Notes under the pieces: model-generated
Told to the model about the DNA's origin: nothing
Seen by the model: only the letters and a program-made list of their open reading frames with translations
Databases searched by the model: none
DNA from: JBALVO01 sp036961445
Lineage (GTDB): Bacteria > Pseudomonadota > Gammaproteobacteria > Pseudomonadales > Halieaceae
Direction: 5' to 3'
Assembly (NCBI GenBank): GCA_036961445.1
Contig: JBALVO010000042.1
Location: forward strand, 1-29,458
DNA: 29,458 bases
Part shown: piece by piece, positions 16,879-24,812 of the stretch
How positions within the stretch are numbered: position 1 is the first letter of the stretch
Layout: each line of letters opens with the position of its first letter
Program-made: the position numbers and the translations under genes

Positions 16879-17511
16879 ATGACATCACAGCGCACACGCG
16901 AGCGCTTGATACAGCGACTGGTCGACCAGGGCGTTACCGATGCGGCGGTGTTGGATGTGATTCGCACTACGCCCCGGCATTTGTTTCTGGATGAAGCCAT
17001 GGCGCATCGTGCTTATGAGGACGTGGCTTTGCCGATAGGCTTCCAACAAACACTGTCGCAACCTTATATTGTGGCACGTATGACTGAGTTGCTGTTGGCC
17101 GCTGGCCCACGCCAAAGGGTACTGGAAATAGGCACTGGTTCTGGTTACCAGACAGCGGTGCTGGCGCAGTTGGTTGACGAGGTTTATAGCGTGGAGCGCA
17201 TCAGGGCCTTGCAGACCAAGGCACGGCAACGCATGCGTCAGTTGAAGCTGCGCAATGTGCATATGAACCATGCCGACGGAGGTATGGGTTGGGCGGAGCG
17301 CGGACCCTATGACGGTATCATAGCCACCGCCGCGCCAGAGCGAATTCCTGAAGACTTACTACACCAGCTGGCACCCGGTGGGCGCCTGGTTATTCCGGTC
17401 GGAGGTTCCAGCCAACACTTGCAAGTGGTGACCAGGACCCATGAGGGGTTTGAGACCGAAATAGTAGAGGCCGTTTTTTTCGTGCCACTATTACCTGGTA
17501 CGGTGAGGTAA
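16879..17511 (+). CDS. pcm: Protein-L-isoaspartate O-methyltransferase
   Basis: About 210 aa from ATG 16879, chosen because MTSQRTRERLIQRL is the start seen in Pseudomonas-type Pcm; a GTG at 16849, overlapping truD, is a possible alternative. The same frame stays open far upstream through truD, which is a shadow. The enzyme methylates isoaspartyl residues with SAM to begin repair of damaged proteins. Motif I VLEIGTGSGYQTAVLA and the family segment LPIGFQQTLSQPYIVARMTELL are clear. It directly follows truD, with surE missing, and its stop shares a base with the start of the DUF368 gene. Confidence 0.95.
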   Translation: MTSQRTRERLIQRLVDQGVTDAAVLDVIRTTPRHLFLDEAMAHRAYEDVALPIGFQQTLSQPYIVARMTELLLAAGPRQRVLEIGTGSGYQTAVLAQLVDEVYSVERIRALQTKARQRMRQLKLRNVHMNHADGGMGWAERGPYDGIIATAAPERIPEDLLHQLAPGGRLVIPVGGSSQHLQVVTRTHEGFETEIVEAVFFVPLLPGTVR

Positions 17512-18431
17512 TGGCTATGTCTTCCCTGGGTGTATTCTTGCGTGGCGTAATGATGGGGGCTGCAGATATTGTGCCCGGCGTGTCCGGTGGCACCGTCGCC
17601 TTTATCACCGGTATTTACGACACCTTACTGGGCAGTATCCGCGCGTTCGATCTGGAGTTCCTGGGCAGGCTAATCAAGCTGGATATCAAGGGCGCCTGGC
17701 GGCACGTTAATGGAGGTTTTCTGCTGGCGCTGTTGTCGGGTATCGCCACCAGCATATTCTCCCTGGCGAGAATTATTTCCTGGACTCTGGAGCACCATCC
17801 GGTGCCGCTGTGGGCATTCTTTTTTGGCCTGATCCTGGCATCCGCACTGGTGTTGCTGCGCCAGGTAGAGCACTGGACCGCCGCACGGGTTTTGTGTCTG
17901 CTGACAGGTGCAGCACTTGCCCTGATCATTGCTCTATCGCCAGTGGCCACTTTAGACGTAGGCATGACGGGCGTATTCCTGTCCGGCTTTCTAGCCATTT
18001 GCGCGATGATCCTGCCGGGTATATCCGGTAGTTTTATCCTGGTTTTGTTGGGCATGTACAGCACGGTATTGGTGGCGGTTAAATCGTTGGACCTGATGTT
18101 CCTGGGCGTATTTGCATTTGGCGCGGGAATGGGCCTGTTGTGTTTTTCGCGTTTGTTGTACTGGCTGTTGCAGCGCTTTCACCAGGCCACCATGGCGCTG
18201 CTCACGGGGTTTTTGTTTGGCTCGTTGGCCGTGGTATGGCCGTGGAAGCGCGTTCTGGATTGGGTTGAAGGCAGTCATGGACAGCTTAAACCCGCGCAGC
18301 AGATACCGGTTTCTCCCTCGGAATACCTGCTCCTGACGGGGCAGGACCCGCAGGTCTGGTACTGTATTGCGTTGATAGTGGTAGGGTTTGGCGCGGTGTG
18401 GTTAATTGATTCCAAGTGGGGGAACACCTAG
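17511..18431 (+). CDS. DUF368 family membrane protein, predicted undecaprenyl-phosphate translocase (PopT-like)
   Basis: A 306-aa polytopic inner-membrane protein with about eight to ten helices. Two related motifs, ADIVPGVSGGT at about 18-28 and ILPGISGSF at about 167-175, form the internal repeat typical of DUF368 (PF04018). Members have been reported to act as polyprenyl-phosphate translocases that return the lipid carrier C55-P to the cytoplasmic face for reuse in peptidoglycan and O-antigen synthesis. Start ATG shares its first base with the pcm stop; a second ATG at 17517 is possible. Location between pcm and nlpD, a cell-wall gene, fits an envelope role. Confidence 0.88.
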   Translation: MAMSSLGVFLRGVMMGAADIVPGVSGGTVAFITGIYDTLLGSIRAFDLEFLGRLIKLDIKGAWRHVNGGFLLALLSGIATSIFSLARIISWTLEHHPVPLWAFFFGLILASALVLLRQVEHWTAARVLCLLTGAALALIIALSPVATLDVGMTGVFLSGFLAICAMILPGISGSFILVLLGMYSTVLVAVKSLDLMFLGVFAFGAGMGLLCFSRLLYWLLQRFHQATMALLTGFLFGSLAVVWPWKRVLDWVEGSHGQLKPAQQIPVSPSEYLLLTGQDPQVWYCIALIVVGFGAVWLIDSKWGNT

Positions 18432-18466
18432 CTCAGGGGGTTCCCGGGCGTATTTGAGGTAAGCTT

Positions 18467-19267
18467 GTGCTTGCAAGGGTTTTGTTAAGCCTGGTGTGTT
18501 GCAGCCTCCTGGCGTGTGGAGGTAATACGCGCGCACCGGTAGAAGATCGATACGCCAGATCAGCATCTTCTTCGTCGGCCTATCAGGTACAACGCGGTGA
18601 GACTCTTTATTCAATTGCTTTTAGGTATGGCATGGATTATCGCAAGGTCGCCGCTGCCAATGCTATCGCGGCACCTTATACCATCTACCCGGGTCAGAAA
18701 ATCCAGCTGAAGGAGGCGCCGGTGCCCGCCAAGCCAGTGGCAGCAGCACCGCGCGCGACAACAACTTCAGGCAAAACTACTTCTCCGGTTGCTCCCAGGT
18801 CAGCTCCCGTACCTGTTAGGAAACCTGACGCCAATGTCACGAAGTCGTCATCAACAGGTGCTACAAACGCTGGCAAAGCTGGCGTGTATACGGGTAGTAA
18901 AGTAGGAGCCTGGCAGTGGCCAACAACTGGGCGAGTTACCCGGGGCTACTCTTCCAGTGTTCACAAGGGTGTCGATATCAGCGGCAAACGCGGAGACACG
19001 ATTAAATCGGTTGCTGCGGGCAAGGTGGTCTACGCTGGCACCGGTATTGTCGGCTTCGGAGAGCTGCTGATCGTCAAGCATAACGATGTCTACCTCAGTG
19101 CATACGGTCATAACGAACGCCTGTTGGTGGCTGAGGGTGACACTGTTCGTGCGGGCCAAAAAATTGCAGAGAAAGGGAGCTCTGGAACGGATTCCGTGAA
19201 GTTACACTTTGAGATCCGCAAAGAGGGCAAGCCTATCGACCCGCAAAGGTTATTACCCAGGCGTTGA
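18467..19267 (+). CDS. nlpD: NlpD-type murein hydrolase activator lipoprotein
   Basis: A 266-aa lipoprotein from GTG 18467, with GAGG 7 bases upstream. The lipobox LLAC places the lipid-modified residue at Cys17. A LysM peptidoglycan-binding domain spans about 39-81 (YQVQRGETLYSIAFRYG), followed by a low-complexity Ala/Pro/Thr linker and a LytM/M23 domain from about 150. In that domain HKGVD and YGHNE are kept, but the usual HLHFE reads KLHFE, so one zinc ligand is lost; this matches NlpD and EnvC, which activate amidases (AmiC for NlpD) rather than cut peptidoglycan. rpoS follows, and in Proteobacteria the main rpoS promoter often lies within nlpD. Confidence 0.95.
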   Translation: MLARVLLSLVCCSLLACGGNTRAPVEDRYARSASSSSAYQVQRGETLYSIAFRYGMDYRKVAAANAIAAPYTIYPGQKIQLKEAPVPAKPVAAAPRATTTSGKTTSPVAPRSAPVPVRKPDANVTKSSSTGATNAGKAGVYTGSKVGAWQWPTTGRVTRGYSSSVHKGVDISGKRGDTIKSVAAGKVVYAGTGIVGFGELLIVKHNDVYLSAYGHNERLLVAEGDTVRAGQKIAEKGSSGTDSVKLHFEIRKEGKPIDPQRLLPRR

Positions 19268-19344
19268 TACAGTTGGCAAAAGCACTTTTGCTACGCTTTT
19301 TGGGACAATAAGCTTGCGATAGCTAACCTAATTGAAGGGCGTTG

Positions 19345-19374
19345 TTGACACTTGTAATTTGTAATCCCTATGGG
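19345..19374 (+). promoter_or_regulatory. Weak sigma-70-like promoter candidate upstream of rpoS
   Basis: A perfect -35 hexamer TTGACA at 19345-19350 is followed 18 bases later by TATGGG, a poor -10 match. It lies 60-90 bases before the rpoS ATG in the 169-base nlpD-rpoS gap. Transcripts starting inside nlpD are equally likely from what is known in other species. Confidence 0.3.
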
Positions 19375-19436
19375 TTACTCTGGTGGGCCCGGCGAGAAAT
19401 GCTCTCTATATTTAAAAAGAAGAGTGGGAAATAGCC

Positions 19437-20528
19437 ATGGAAGTGGATACAACAATAGGCTCGAAACGAACGTCTAAATCGAGTGCAGTAGCCCGCAGTT
19501 CTGCCAACTCCAGTAAGGCCGCGTCAAGTAATACGCGCTCAGTCAAGACCAAAGCAGACACCAAACATCGACAGCGCAAATCTGCGACTGTTCAAGCGAA
19601 GCCGCAAGTTATTGCCGATAGTAAAGACCTTGGTCTGGAATCTGACGATGACAGTTTCGATCTGGCAAAAGCCAATACTGCGCGCAAGATCGAAAAATCC
19701 CTGGACGCCACGCAACTGTATTTAAATGAGATCGGCTTTTCGCCACTTCTTAGTGCAGACGAGGAGAAGTATTTTTCCCGCCTTGCGCTCAAAGGTGACG
19801 AGAGTGGCAGGCGCCGCATGATCGAGAGTAACTTGCGTCTGGTGGTAAAAATTTCACGTCGCTATATTAATCGTGGCTTGACCTTGTTGGACCTTATAGA
19901 AGAGGGCAACCTCGGATTGATCCGTGCTGTTGAAAAATTCGACCCTGAGCGGGGGTTTCGATTTTCGACCTATGCGACCTGGTGGATACGCCAGACCATA
20001 GAGCGGGCAATTATGAACCAGACACGTACGATTCGCTTACCGATACACGTGGTTAAAGAACTGAATGTCTATCTGCGCGCCGCTCGTGAATTGACGCAAA
20101 AACTGGATCACGAACCCTCGGCTGAAGAGATAGCCGATATGCTGGATAGACCCCCGGCGGATGTGAAGCGCGTATTGCGCCTCAATGAACGCGTTACGTC
20201 AGTAGATACACCGGTGGGTGCGGAGTCGGACAAGTCGGTAGTCGATACCATAGCGGATGCGCGGGTTTGCGACCCTTCGCAGTTGCTGCAAGACAGCGAT
20301 ATCAAAGACAGTATTGCTTCGTGGTTGGATGAGTTGTCCGAAAAGCAGCGCGAAGTAGTCTCCCGTCGCTTTGGATTGCGAGGCTATGAAAGTAGCACGC
20401 TAGAGGAAGTCGGTCGTGAGATTGGCCTTACCCGGGAGAGAGTGCGCCAGATACAGGTTGAGGCTCTGAAGCGTTTGCGCGGTATCATGGAAACTCAGGG
20501 GCTTAGCGGCGAGTCACTGTTTAGCTGA
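19437..20528 (+). CDS. rpoS: RNA polymerase sigma factor RpoS (sigma-38)
   Basis: A 363-aa stationary-phase and general stress sigma factor. Region 1.2 begins near LDATQLYLNEIGFSPLL; region 2 contains RRMIESNLRLVVKISRRY and the DNA-melting stretch FRFSTYATWWIRQ; region 3 follows; region 4 has GLRGYESSTLEEVG and the helix-turn-helix LTRERVRQIQVEALKR. The core is very close to E. coli RpoS. Residues about 8-60 are a Ser/Lys/Thr-rich basic extension, unlike the acidic N-terminus of E. coli RpoS (330 aa). The position downstream of nlpD is classical, but the genes on the far side differ from the usual fdxA-mutS. Confidence 0.97.
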   Translation: MEVDTTIGSKRTSKSSAVARSSANSSKAASSNTRSVKTKADTKHRQRKSATVQAKPQVIADSKDLGLESDDDSFDLAKANTARKIEKSLDATQLYLNEIGFSPLLSADEEKYFSRLALKGDESGRRRMIESNLRLVVKISRRYINRGLTLLDLIEEGNLGLIRAVEKFDPERGFRFSTYATWWIRQTIERAIMNQTRTIRLPIHVVKELNVYLRAARELTQKLDHEPSAEEIADMLDRPPADVKRVLRLNERVTSVDTPVGAESDKSVVDTIADARVCDPSQLLQDSDIKDSIASWLDELSEKQREVVSRRFGLRGYESSTLEEVGREIGLTRERVRQIQVEALKRLRGIMETQGLSGESLFS

Positions 20529-20538
20529 TTTTATTTTT

Positions 20539-20563
20539 CAGGCTGTTCTTCCTGAGCAGCCTG
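20539..20563 (+). terminator. Possible hairpin terminator downstream of rpoS
   Basis: Arms caggctgttc (20539-20548) and gagcagcctg (20554-20563) pair over 10 bases with one G-U and a 5-base loop. It begins 10 bases after the rpoS stop. The T-rich stretch precedes the hairpin instead of following it, so intrinsic termination is uncertain. Confidence 0.35.
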
Positions 20564-20747
20564 CTTGTAACCTTGCGATTTATTCTTACAGCACACACCT
20601 CAGCAGCTTCGCCTCTGGCGCGTCTGCTAACGGCTGCCTAAAAATTCAAACCAAATTTGCCTATCGAATGCCACGCTCGAATTAAGTGGATACGCTGTTG
20701 TGCGGAAGTCGTATGCTGTGACGCTTAATGAAACGGGAGTCATCGTG

Positions 20748-21200
20748 ATGGGCGAAGGTATCGCTAAACAACTGGATCTGCCAGAGCTCAACCAAGTGGG
20801 CTTTGTGGTGCGTAATATGGAGCGGGCGCTGTTATTGTATGAACCATTGTTTGGTCCGTTCACTCGGATGGACCCGGGACCCATGACCTACGATTACCGC
20901 GGCCGGGAGGAAGAATGTGTAATGCGAATAGCGTTTGGCCGCAGTGGAGATGTTGAGATCGAATTGATCGAGTGGGTTTCGGGTGGCTGTCCGCACAAGG
21001 AGTTCCTGGATGCGGGTCGCGAAGGCATGCAGCATTTACGTTTTATCGTCGACGACCTTGATGCCAGGATTGCCGATGCGCAGGAGTTCGGTTACCAGGC
21101 AATCTGGGGGAAGCGTTACGCCCCAGGCTTGGCTGTGGCTTATCTGGAACGCGAGGATGATCCCCTGGTGATCGAGTTTTTTGAGAACCAGCACGGTTAG
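20748..21200 (+). CDS. VOC (glyoxalase/methylmalonyl-CoA epimerase-like) family protein
   Basis: About 150 aa from ATG 20748, with GGGAG 8 bases upstream; an open GTG at 20700 is less likely. Two beta-alpha-beta-beta-beta modules are visible: LNQVGFVVRNMERALLLYE, and GMQHLRFIVDDLDARIADA. Probable metal-ligand positions are Gln16, Glu72, His96 and Glu143; the first is usually His in methylmalonyl-CoA epimerase, so the metal site is changed or its chemistry differs. Substrate unknown. It is the first gene of the accessory block after rpoS and is followed after 47 bases by the oxidoreductase gene in the same direction. Confidence 0.75.
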   Translation: MGEGIAKQLDLPELNQVGFVVRNMERALLLYEPLFGPFTRMDPGPMTYDYRGREEECVMRIAFGRSGDVEIELIEWVSGGCPHKEFLDAGREGMQHLRFIVDDLDARIADAQEFGYQAIWGKRYAPGLAVAYLEREDDPLVIEFFENQHG

Positions 21201-21247
21201 CGTGCGTGTTCAGTCAGAATTTTTGTGTATCTACCGAGTGAGTATCT

Positions 21248-22273
21248 ATGGGCTATAAACGTGTGGTTTTGCAATCGGTGGGCGGGCCCGAGCAACTGCA
21301 GCTGGAGGAAGTGGCAACGCTGCCCGAGCCGGCGCCCGGCGAAGTCCGGATTAAGGTCTTGAGTGCTGGTACTGGCTTCACGGATACCATTATTCGCCAG
21401 GGCCAGTATCCGGGGGTACGACAGAAGCCGCCATTTGTACCCGGCTACGATTGGTTTGGGGTCGTAGACGTGCGCGGCGCTGGTGTTACAGAGCTTGAAG
21501 TGGGACAGTGCGTTGCAGATATGCCAGTGATAGGCGGTTATACGCAATACCTGTGCGTAAAGGCTGAGCGAGTGGTTCCCGCGCCCGATGGGCTGGATCC
21601 CGCTGCAGCTGTTGCGATGATTTTGTCTTATACCACTGCCTACCAGATGTTGACTCGATTAAAGCCACTGCAACCGGGTATGTCCTGCCTGGTGCATGCT
21701 GCTGGTGGCGCGGTGGGCACTGCCTTGTTGGAGTTAGGGAGGCACATGGGGTTGCAAATGTACGGTACTGCCTCAAGTGGCAAGCATGAGCTGGTCAGGC
21801 ATTTCGGCGCGGTACCCATCGATTATCGCAAGGAAGATTTTGAGCAAGTGATAAAGCGTGAAACCGCTGGCGCCGGGGTCGATATAGTATTTGATACTCT
21901 CGGTGGTGCCAGTTGGGCACGTTCCTATCGCTGTATCAAGCCAGGTGGCTTGTTGGTGGGTTTTGGTGCGCTGCAGGTGACTACCGGGCAGGAGAAACTA
22001 CCGTCGCTGTTGTGGGGTTTTGCGCGCTTGCTGGCGTTGTGGAAGCTTATTCCTGACGCCCGTGGCAGTACATTTTATAACATCCAGACGCGGCGAGAAA
22101 AATTTCCACAGGAGTTTCGCGAGGACGTGCAGGCACTGTTCGCCCTGCTGGCAGCCGGTAAATTGCAGCCTGCCATTGCTGCTACTGCGCGACTGGAGGA
22201 TGTGGTCGAGGTACATCGTCGCATCGATAACGCCGAGATCGCGGGAAAAGTCGTCCTGCTGTGTAACGATTGA
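21248..22273 (+). CDS. MDR-family NADPH:quinone oxidoreductase-like protein
   Basis: A 341-aa medium-chain dehydrogenase/reductase. The N-terminal GroES-like domain lacks the Cys/His zinc ligands, and the Rossmann domain carries AAGGAVGTALLELG at 151-164 in place of the classical GxGxxG, as in zinc-independent quinone oxidoreductases and VAT-1-like proteins. The GAGVDIVFDTLGG stretch also fits. It would use NADPH to reduce quinones or enones; the substrate is not readable. The following lipoprotein gene starts within about 15 bases of its stop, so the two are likely co-transcribed. Confidence 0.85.
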   Translation: MGYKRVVLQSVGGPEQLQLEEVATLPEPAPGEVRIKVLSAGTGFTDTIIRQGQYPGVRQKPPFVPGYDWFGVVDVRGAGVTELEVGQCVADMPVIGGYTQYLCVKAERVVPAPDGLDPAAAVAMILSYTTAYQMLTRLKPLQPGMSCLVHAAGGAVGTALLELGRHMGLQMYGTASSGKHELVRHFGAVPIDYRKEDFEQVIKRETAGAGVDIVFDTLGGASWARSYRCIKPGGLLVGFGALQVTTGQEKLPSLLWGFARLLALWKLIPDARGSTFYNIQTRREKFPQEFREDVQALFALLAAGKLQPAIAATARLEDVVEVHRRIDNAEIAGKVVLLCND

Positions 22274-22288
22274 TTGCTGGAGCTGGCT

Positions 22289-22855
22289 ATGGGCAAATTA
22301 ATGGCGGTTGTAATGCTGTGCATGTCTCTCGGCGCGTGCGCGGGGCGCACTACGGCGCTATTTGATGGCAGCAGCCTTGCCGGTTGGCACACTGATGGCG
22401 AATCGCTCTGGTCTGTCGATGGCCAGAATCTGGTGGCCAGCGGCGACGGCAATGCCTTTCTAAGCACCGCTAAGGAATATGGTGACTTCCATCTCAGAGC
22501 TGAGTTCTGGGTAGATGCGAGCACCAACTCCGGAATATTCATTCGCTGCAAGGACCGTTCCCGCATACACCCTGATACCTGCTATGAACTCAATATCTGG
22601 GACGACCACCCCAGGCAGGAAGCGCGCACAGGTTCTATCGTTTTCAGGCTTATGCCACCGCTGGCGCAGGTCGATACGGTGGGGCGCTGGAATACCTACG
22701 ACGTTGTCGCCAAAGGCCAATTGATCGAGGTTCGCTTGAATAACACGCTTACCGCGGTGTTGCGCGATGCTGACCCGACTCCCGGTTTTATTGCCTTACA
22801 GCATTGGGAGCACGGTACGGTGAAGTTTCGCAATATAGAGTTAAAAACCCTTTAG
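22289..22855 (+). CDS. DUF1080 (3-keto-disaccharide hydrolase-like) lipoprotein
   Basis: About 188 aa from ATG 22289, with GGAG about 7 bases upstream; a TTG at 22274 is an alternative. The lipobox LGAC gives Cys17 as the lipidated residue, so it is envelope-anchored. The body has LFDGSSLAGWH at its start, then FHLRAEFWVDASTNSGIFIRC, and VKFRNIELK at the end, all typical of the concanavalin-like DUF1080 fold (PF06439). Some members hydrolyse 3-keto-glycosides after a dehydrogenase has oxidised the sugar. No sugar 3-dehydrogenase gene is nearby, so the function remains open. It is tail-to-tail with the next gene, overlapping by four bases. Confidence 0.8.
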   Translation: MGKLMAVVMLCMSLGACAGRTTALFDGSSLAGWHTDGESLWSVDGQNLVASGDGNAFLSTAKEYGDFHLRAEFWVDASTNSGIFIRCKDRSRIHPDTCYELNIWDDHPRQEARTGSIVFRLMPPLAQVDTVGRWNTYDVVAKGQLIEVRLNNTLTAVLRDADPTPGFIALQHWEHGTVKFRNIELKTL

Positions 22856-23622
22856 CACGCGTTTTTGGCGGATGTGTCTAGCGTGATTTTTGGCGGGAAA
22901 TTGACGCCCTGTATCGGGTCCACCGTGTCGTCGCCCCGTGCATGCCCAATGATGCGATACAGTAAACCTGAGGCTGATCCGTTGAGCAGGGCGTCCTCCA
23001 GCATGGAATCGGTATCTACCGCTTTAGCGGCCGCCAGTAATTTGGAGAATATCTTACTAAAGTTTTCCGAGTGCCGGGTCCGCACATCTGTGCCAAAGAA
23101 GATTTCTTTTATAACCTCCGGTTCGTCCATCTTGCCTGCCGCCAGTGATACCATTTTGCGCATAAACCAGGCGTGGTCGCCAGACCCGGCGTGGCTGCGC
23201 TGCTCGGCAAATTCTGGGCCGGATATTTCACCGGTACCGGTGGGGCCACAAACAGACATGTAGTGAAACCCGGCAATGGAGCCCAGTTGATCCTGTACCA
23301 GATTCAGCAGTTGGAAATAGCTGTCGCGCTGCGAATGTACTTCGAGCCTGCGGGCACTGCGTTCCTGGATATTGATTGCTTTGGTGTTGGCGGTAATTTC
23401 TTTTTGCTGCATAAAGTGGCCGATCACCAGCCATAGAAAAGCCAATGGTGCAAATGCCCCCTCTAAGAAACTTCCCAAATCCGCTGTGGGCAGGTGTACA
23501 AAGTTATCCCAGCCGACCACTGCCAGCAGGTAGGTCAGCCCGGCACCGAACCAGATGAGAGTAACGCTCAGGCCAAAGGCTACGCGCCAGTCCATGGCGA
23601 ATTTGTTGCTGTGTTCTGTCAT
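22852..23622 (-). CDS. Uncharacterised membrane protein with two N-terminal helices
   Basis: I do not recognise this 256-aa protein. It has two hydrophobic helices (about 13-37 and 48-70), then a charged helical stretch (about 73-110) running into YFQLLNLVQDQL, and a soluble C-terminal part. The layout of two helices followed by a [YF]FxLL segment recalls putative AbiC-like phage-abortive-infection proteins, but that is a resemblance in arrangement only. The ATG is clear, with no strong ribosome site. It is convergent with the DUF1080 gene and starts 43 bases upstream of the AraC gene's stop codon, in tandem with it, so it could be read from the AraC transcript. Confidence 0.65.
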   Translation of the reverse strand: MTEHSNKFAMDWRVAFGLSVTLIWFGAGLTYLLAVVGWDNFVHLPTADLGSFLEGAFAPLAFLWLVIGHFMQQKEITANTKAINIQERSARRLEVHSQRDSYFQLLNLVQDQLGSIAGFHYMSVCGPTGTGEISGPEFAEQRSHAGSGDHAWFMRKMVSLAAGKMDEPEVIKEIFFGTDVRTRHSENFSKIFSKLLAAAKAVDTDSMLEDALLNGSASGLLYRIIGHARGDDTVDPIQGVNFPPKITLDTSAKNAC

Positions 23623-23665
23623 CGGTCCAGTCTAGCAGAAAGTGGCGGGGAAAAAGCGTGTGTTC

Positions 23666-24694
23666 TTAACACTCGGAACTCCGGCGGAACTCGCTGGGGG
23701 TGACGTCGAACCAGCGCTTGAATGCCCGCCTGAAATTTGCCGTGTCATGATAGCCCAGCAGGGCAGCGACGGCTTCGACACTGAGGTCGCTTTCACCTAA
23801 ATGTCTGGCCGCTAGCTCTGCTAGCAGAGCTTCCCTTATTTGACGATAGCCCGTGCCTTCGCGCTGCAGCCTGCGAGCCAGTGTTCGCTTGGAGACAAAT
23901 ATCGCCCTTGCGACGTCCTCCTCGGTTACCGAGCCCGTGGGCTGGGATAGCAGGATGCGCTTGACCTTGTCGCTCGTCGACAATGAGGCGGCAGGGACTT
24001 GCTCCAGCAAACTGCGACAAAGCTCCTGGGCCAGGGCGTAGGAGCCGGGCTCGCCAGAGGCATTGCTAACCCTGGCAAGGGCGGCGGGCAGCAGGACGGT
24101 GTTCTGCGACTGGGAAAATTTTACCGGGCAGTGCAGGTATTGTGCGTAAACGTGGTGATATTCGGGGCGATCATAGTCGAAACAGACCACTCCTTCGGTC
24201 AGTTCCCTGCCCAGTAGAGATTCCACCACCGACTGTATTACCAGAGCAAAGCATTCCAGTAACAGGCGTCTCTCTCTGGGTCGTGCTTGCAGCTTGAATT
24301 CCAGTGAGCAACATAACCAGTCCTGATCCAAGGTCACATCCAGCTGCGCAAAAGGTATGCGCATGGGTAGGAAGTCGCGCAGGGACGTCAATGCTGTGAG
24401 GAGGTCCGGGCTGCTTAGCGCCAGGTAGCCCAGAGGCCCGTGTGCCGAAGGTTGTAGCTGGCGTCCCAGTCTTAGTCCGAATTCAGGCACGCCGCCCATA
24501 CGCCATGCATTTTCCAGTACACGCAATTGCTGCTGCCCTGTCAGGCGGGTCTCATCCCCGGGAAGCAGGATACCCCCGGGTAGATCGGTACCTTGCAACA
24601 GGCGCGTCAGGTCCCTCTCCTGCAGTCCCAGTTCGCGGGCCACGACGCGGGAGTAGCTGCTGGGTATGAAAAAATTGTCCTGTGAGTCGGGCAT
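23666..24694 (-). CDS. AraC-family transcriptional regulator
   Basis: About 342 aa from ATG 24694; a TTG at 24727 is an in-frame alternative. The N-terminal part (FFIPSSYSRVVARELGL onward) matches the Arabinose_bd-type domain (PF12625), and the C-terminal about 100 residues carry two helix-turn-helix motifs: VTEEDVARAIFVSKRTLARRL, and VEAVAALLGYHDTANFRRAFKRW, ending P-SEFR. Such regulators often control neighbouring catabolic genes. It is divergent from the ferredoxin-P450 pair, whose shared upstream region holds phased repeats, so it probably activates alkane hydroxylase genes in response to a hydrocarbon or its product. Confidence 0.88.
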   Translation of the reverse strand: MPDSQDNFFIPSSYSRVVARELGLQERDLTRLLQGTDLPGGILLPGDETRLTGQQQLRVLENAWRMGGVPEFGLRLGRQLQPSAHGPLGYLALSSPDLLTALTSLRDFLPMRIPFAQLDVTLDQDWLCCSLEFKLQARPRERRLLLECFALVIQSVVESLLGRELTEGVVCFDYDRPEYHHVYAQYLHCPVKFSQSQNTVLLPAALARVSNASGEPGSYALAQELCRSLLEQVPAASLSTSDKVKRILLSQPTGSVTEEDVARAIFVSKRTLARRLQREGTGYRQIREALLAELAARHLGESDLSVEAVAALLGYHDTANFRRAFKRWFDVTPSEFRRSSEC

Positions 24695-24729
24695 CTGAAA
24701 TGGCCTGGGCAAAATGCGATTGTCCAATT

Positions 24730-24756
24730 ATGACCCCATCATGTCAATAAATGACC
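24730..24756. promoter_or_regulatory. Phased direct repeats, candidate AraC-regulator operator
   Basis: ATGACC (24730-24735), ATGTCA (24741-24746) and ATGACC (24751-24756) repeat at 11- and 10-base steps, on one face of the helix, between the divergent AraC and ferredoxin genes. AraC proteins commonly bind tandem sites at such spacing. They lie about 57-83 bases before the ferredoxin start, a normal place for an activator. Binding is inferred. Confidence 0.45.
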
Positions 24757-24800
24757 TCCTGCTGTGATGGCCTATCATTACACTGTGACCATTGACCACA

Positions 24801-24806
24801 AGGAGG
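24801..24806 (+). promoter_or_regulatory. Consensus ribosome binding site of the ferredoxin gene
   Basis: AGGAGG is a full match to the anti-Shine-Dalgarno complement, 6 bases before ATG 24813. It rules out the upstream TTG at 24792 and suggests strong translation. Confidence 0.85.
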
Positions 24807-24812
24807 CAAATC

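Noticed and set aside
19276..19291. Small inverted repeat (gcaaaag/cttttgc) after nlpD as a terminator
   Set aside because: The stem is short and AT-rich with a 2-base loop, and rpoS is expected to be transcribed partly from within nlpD.
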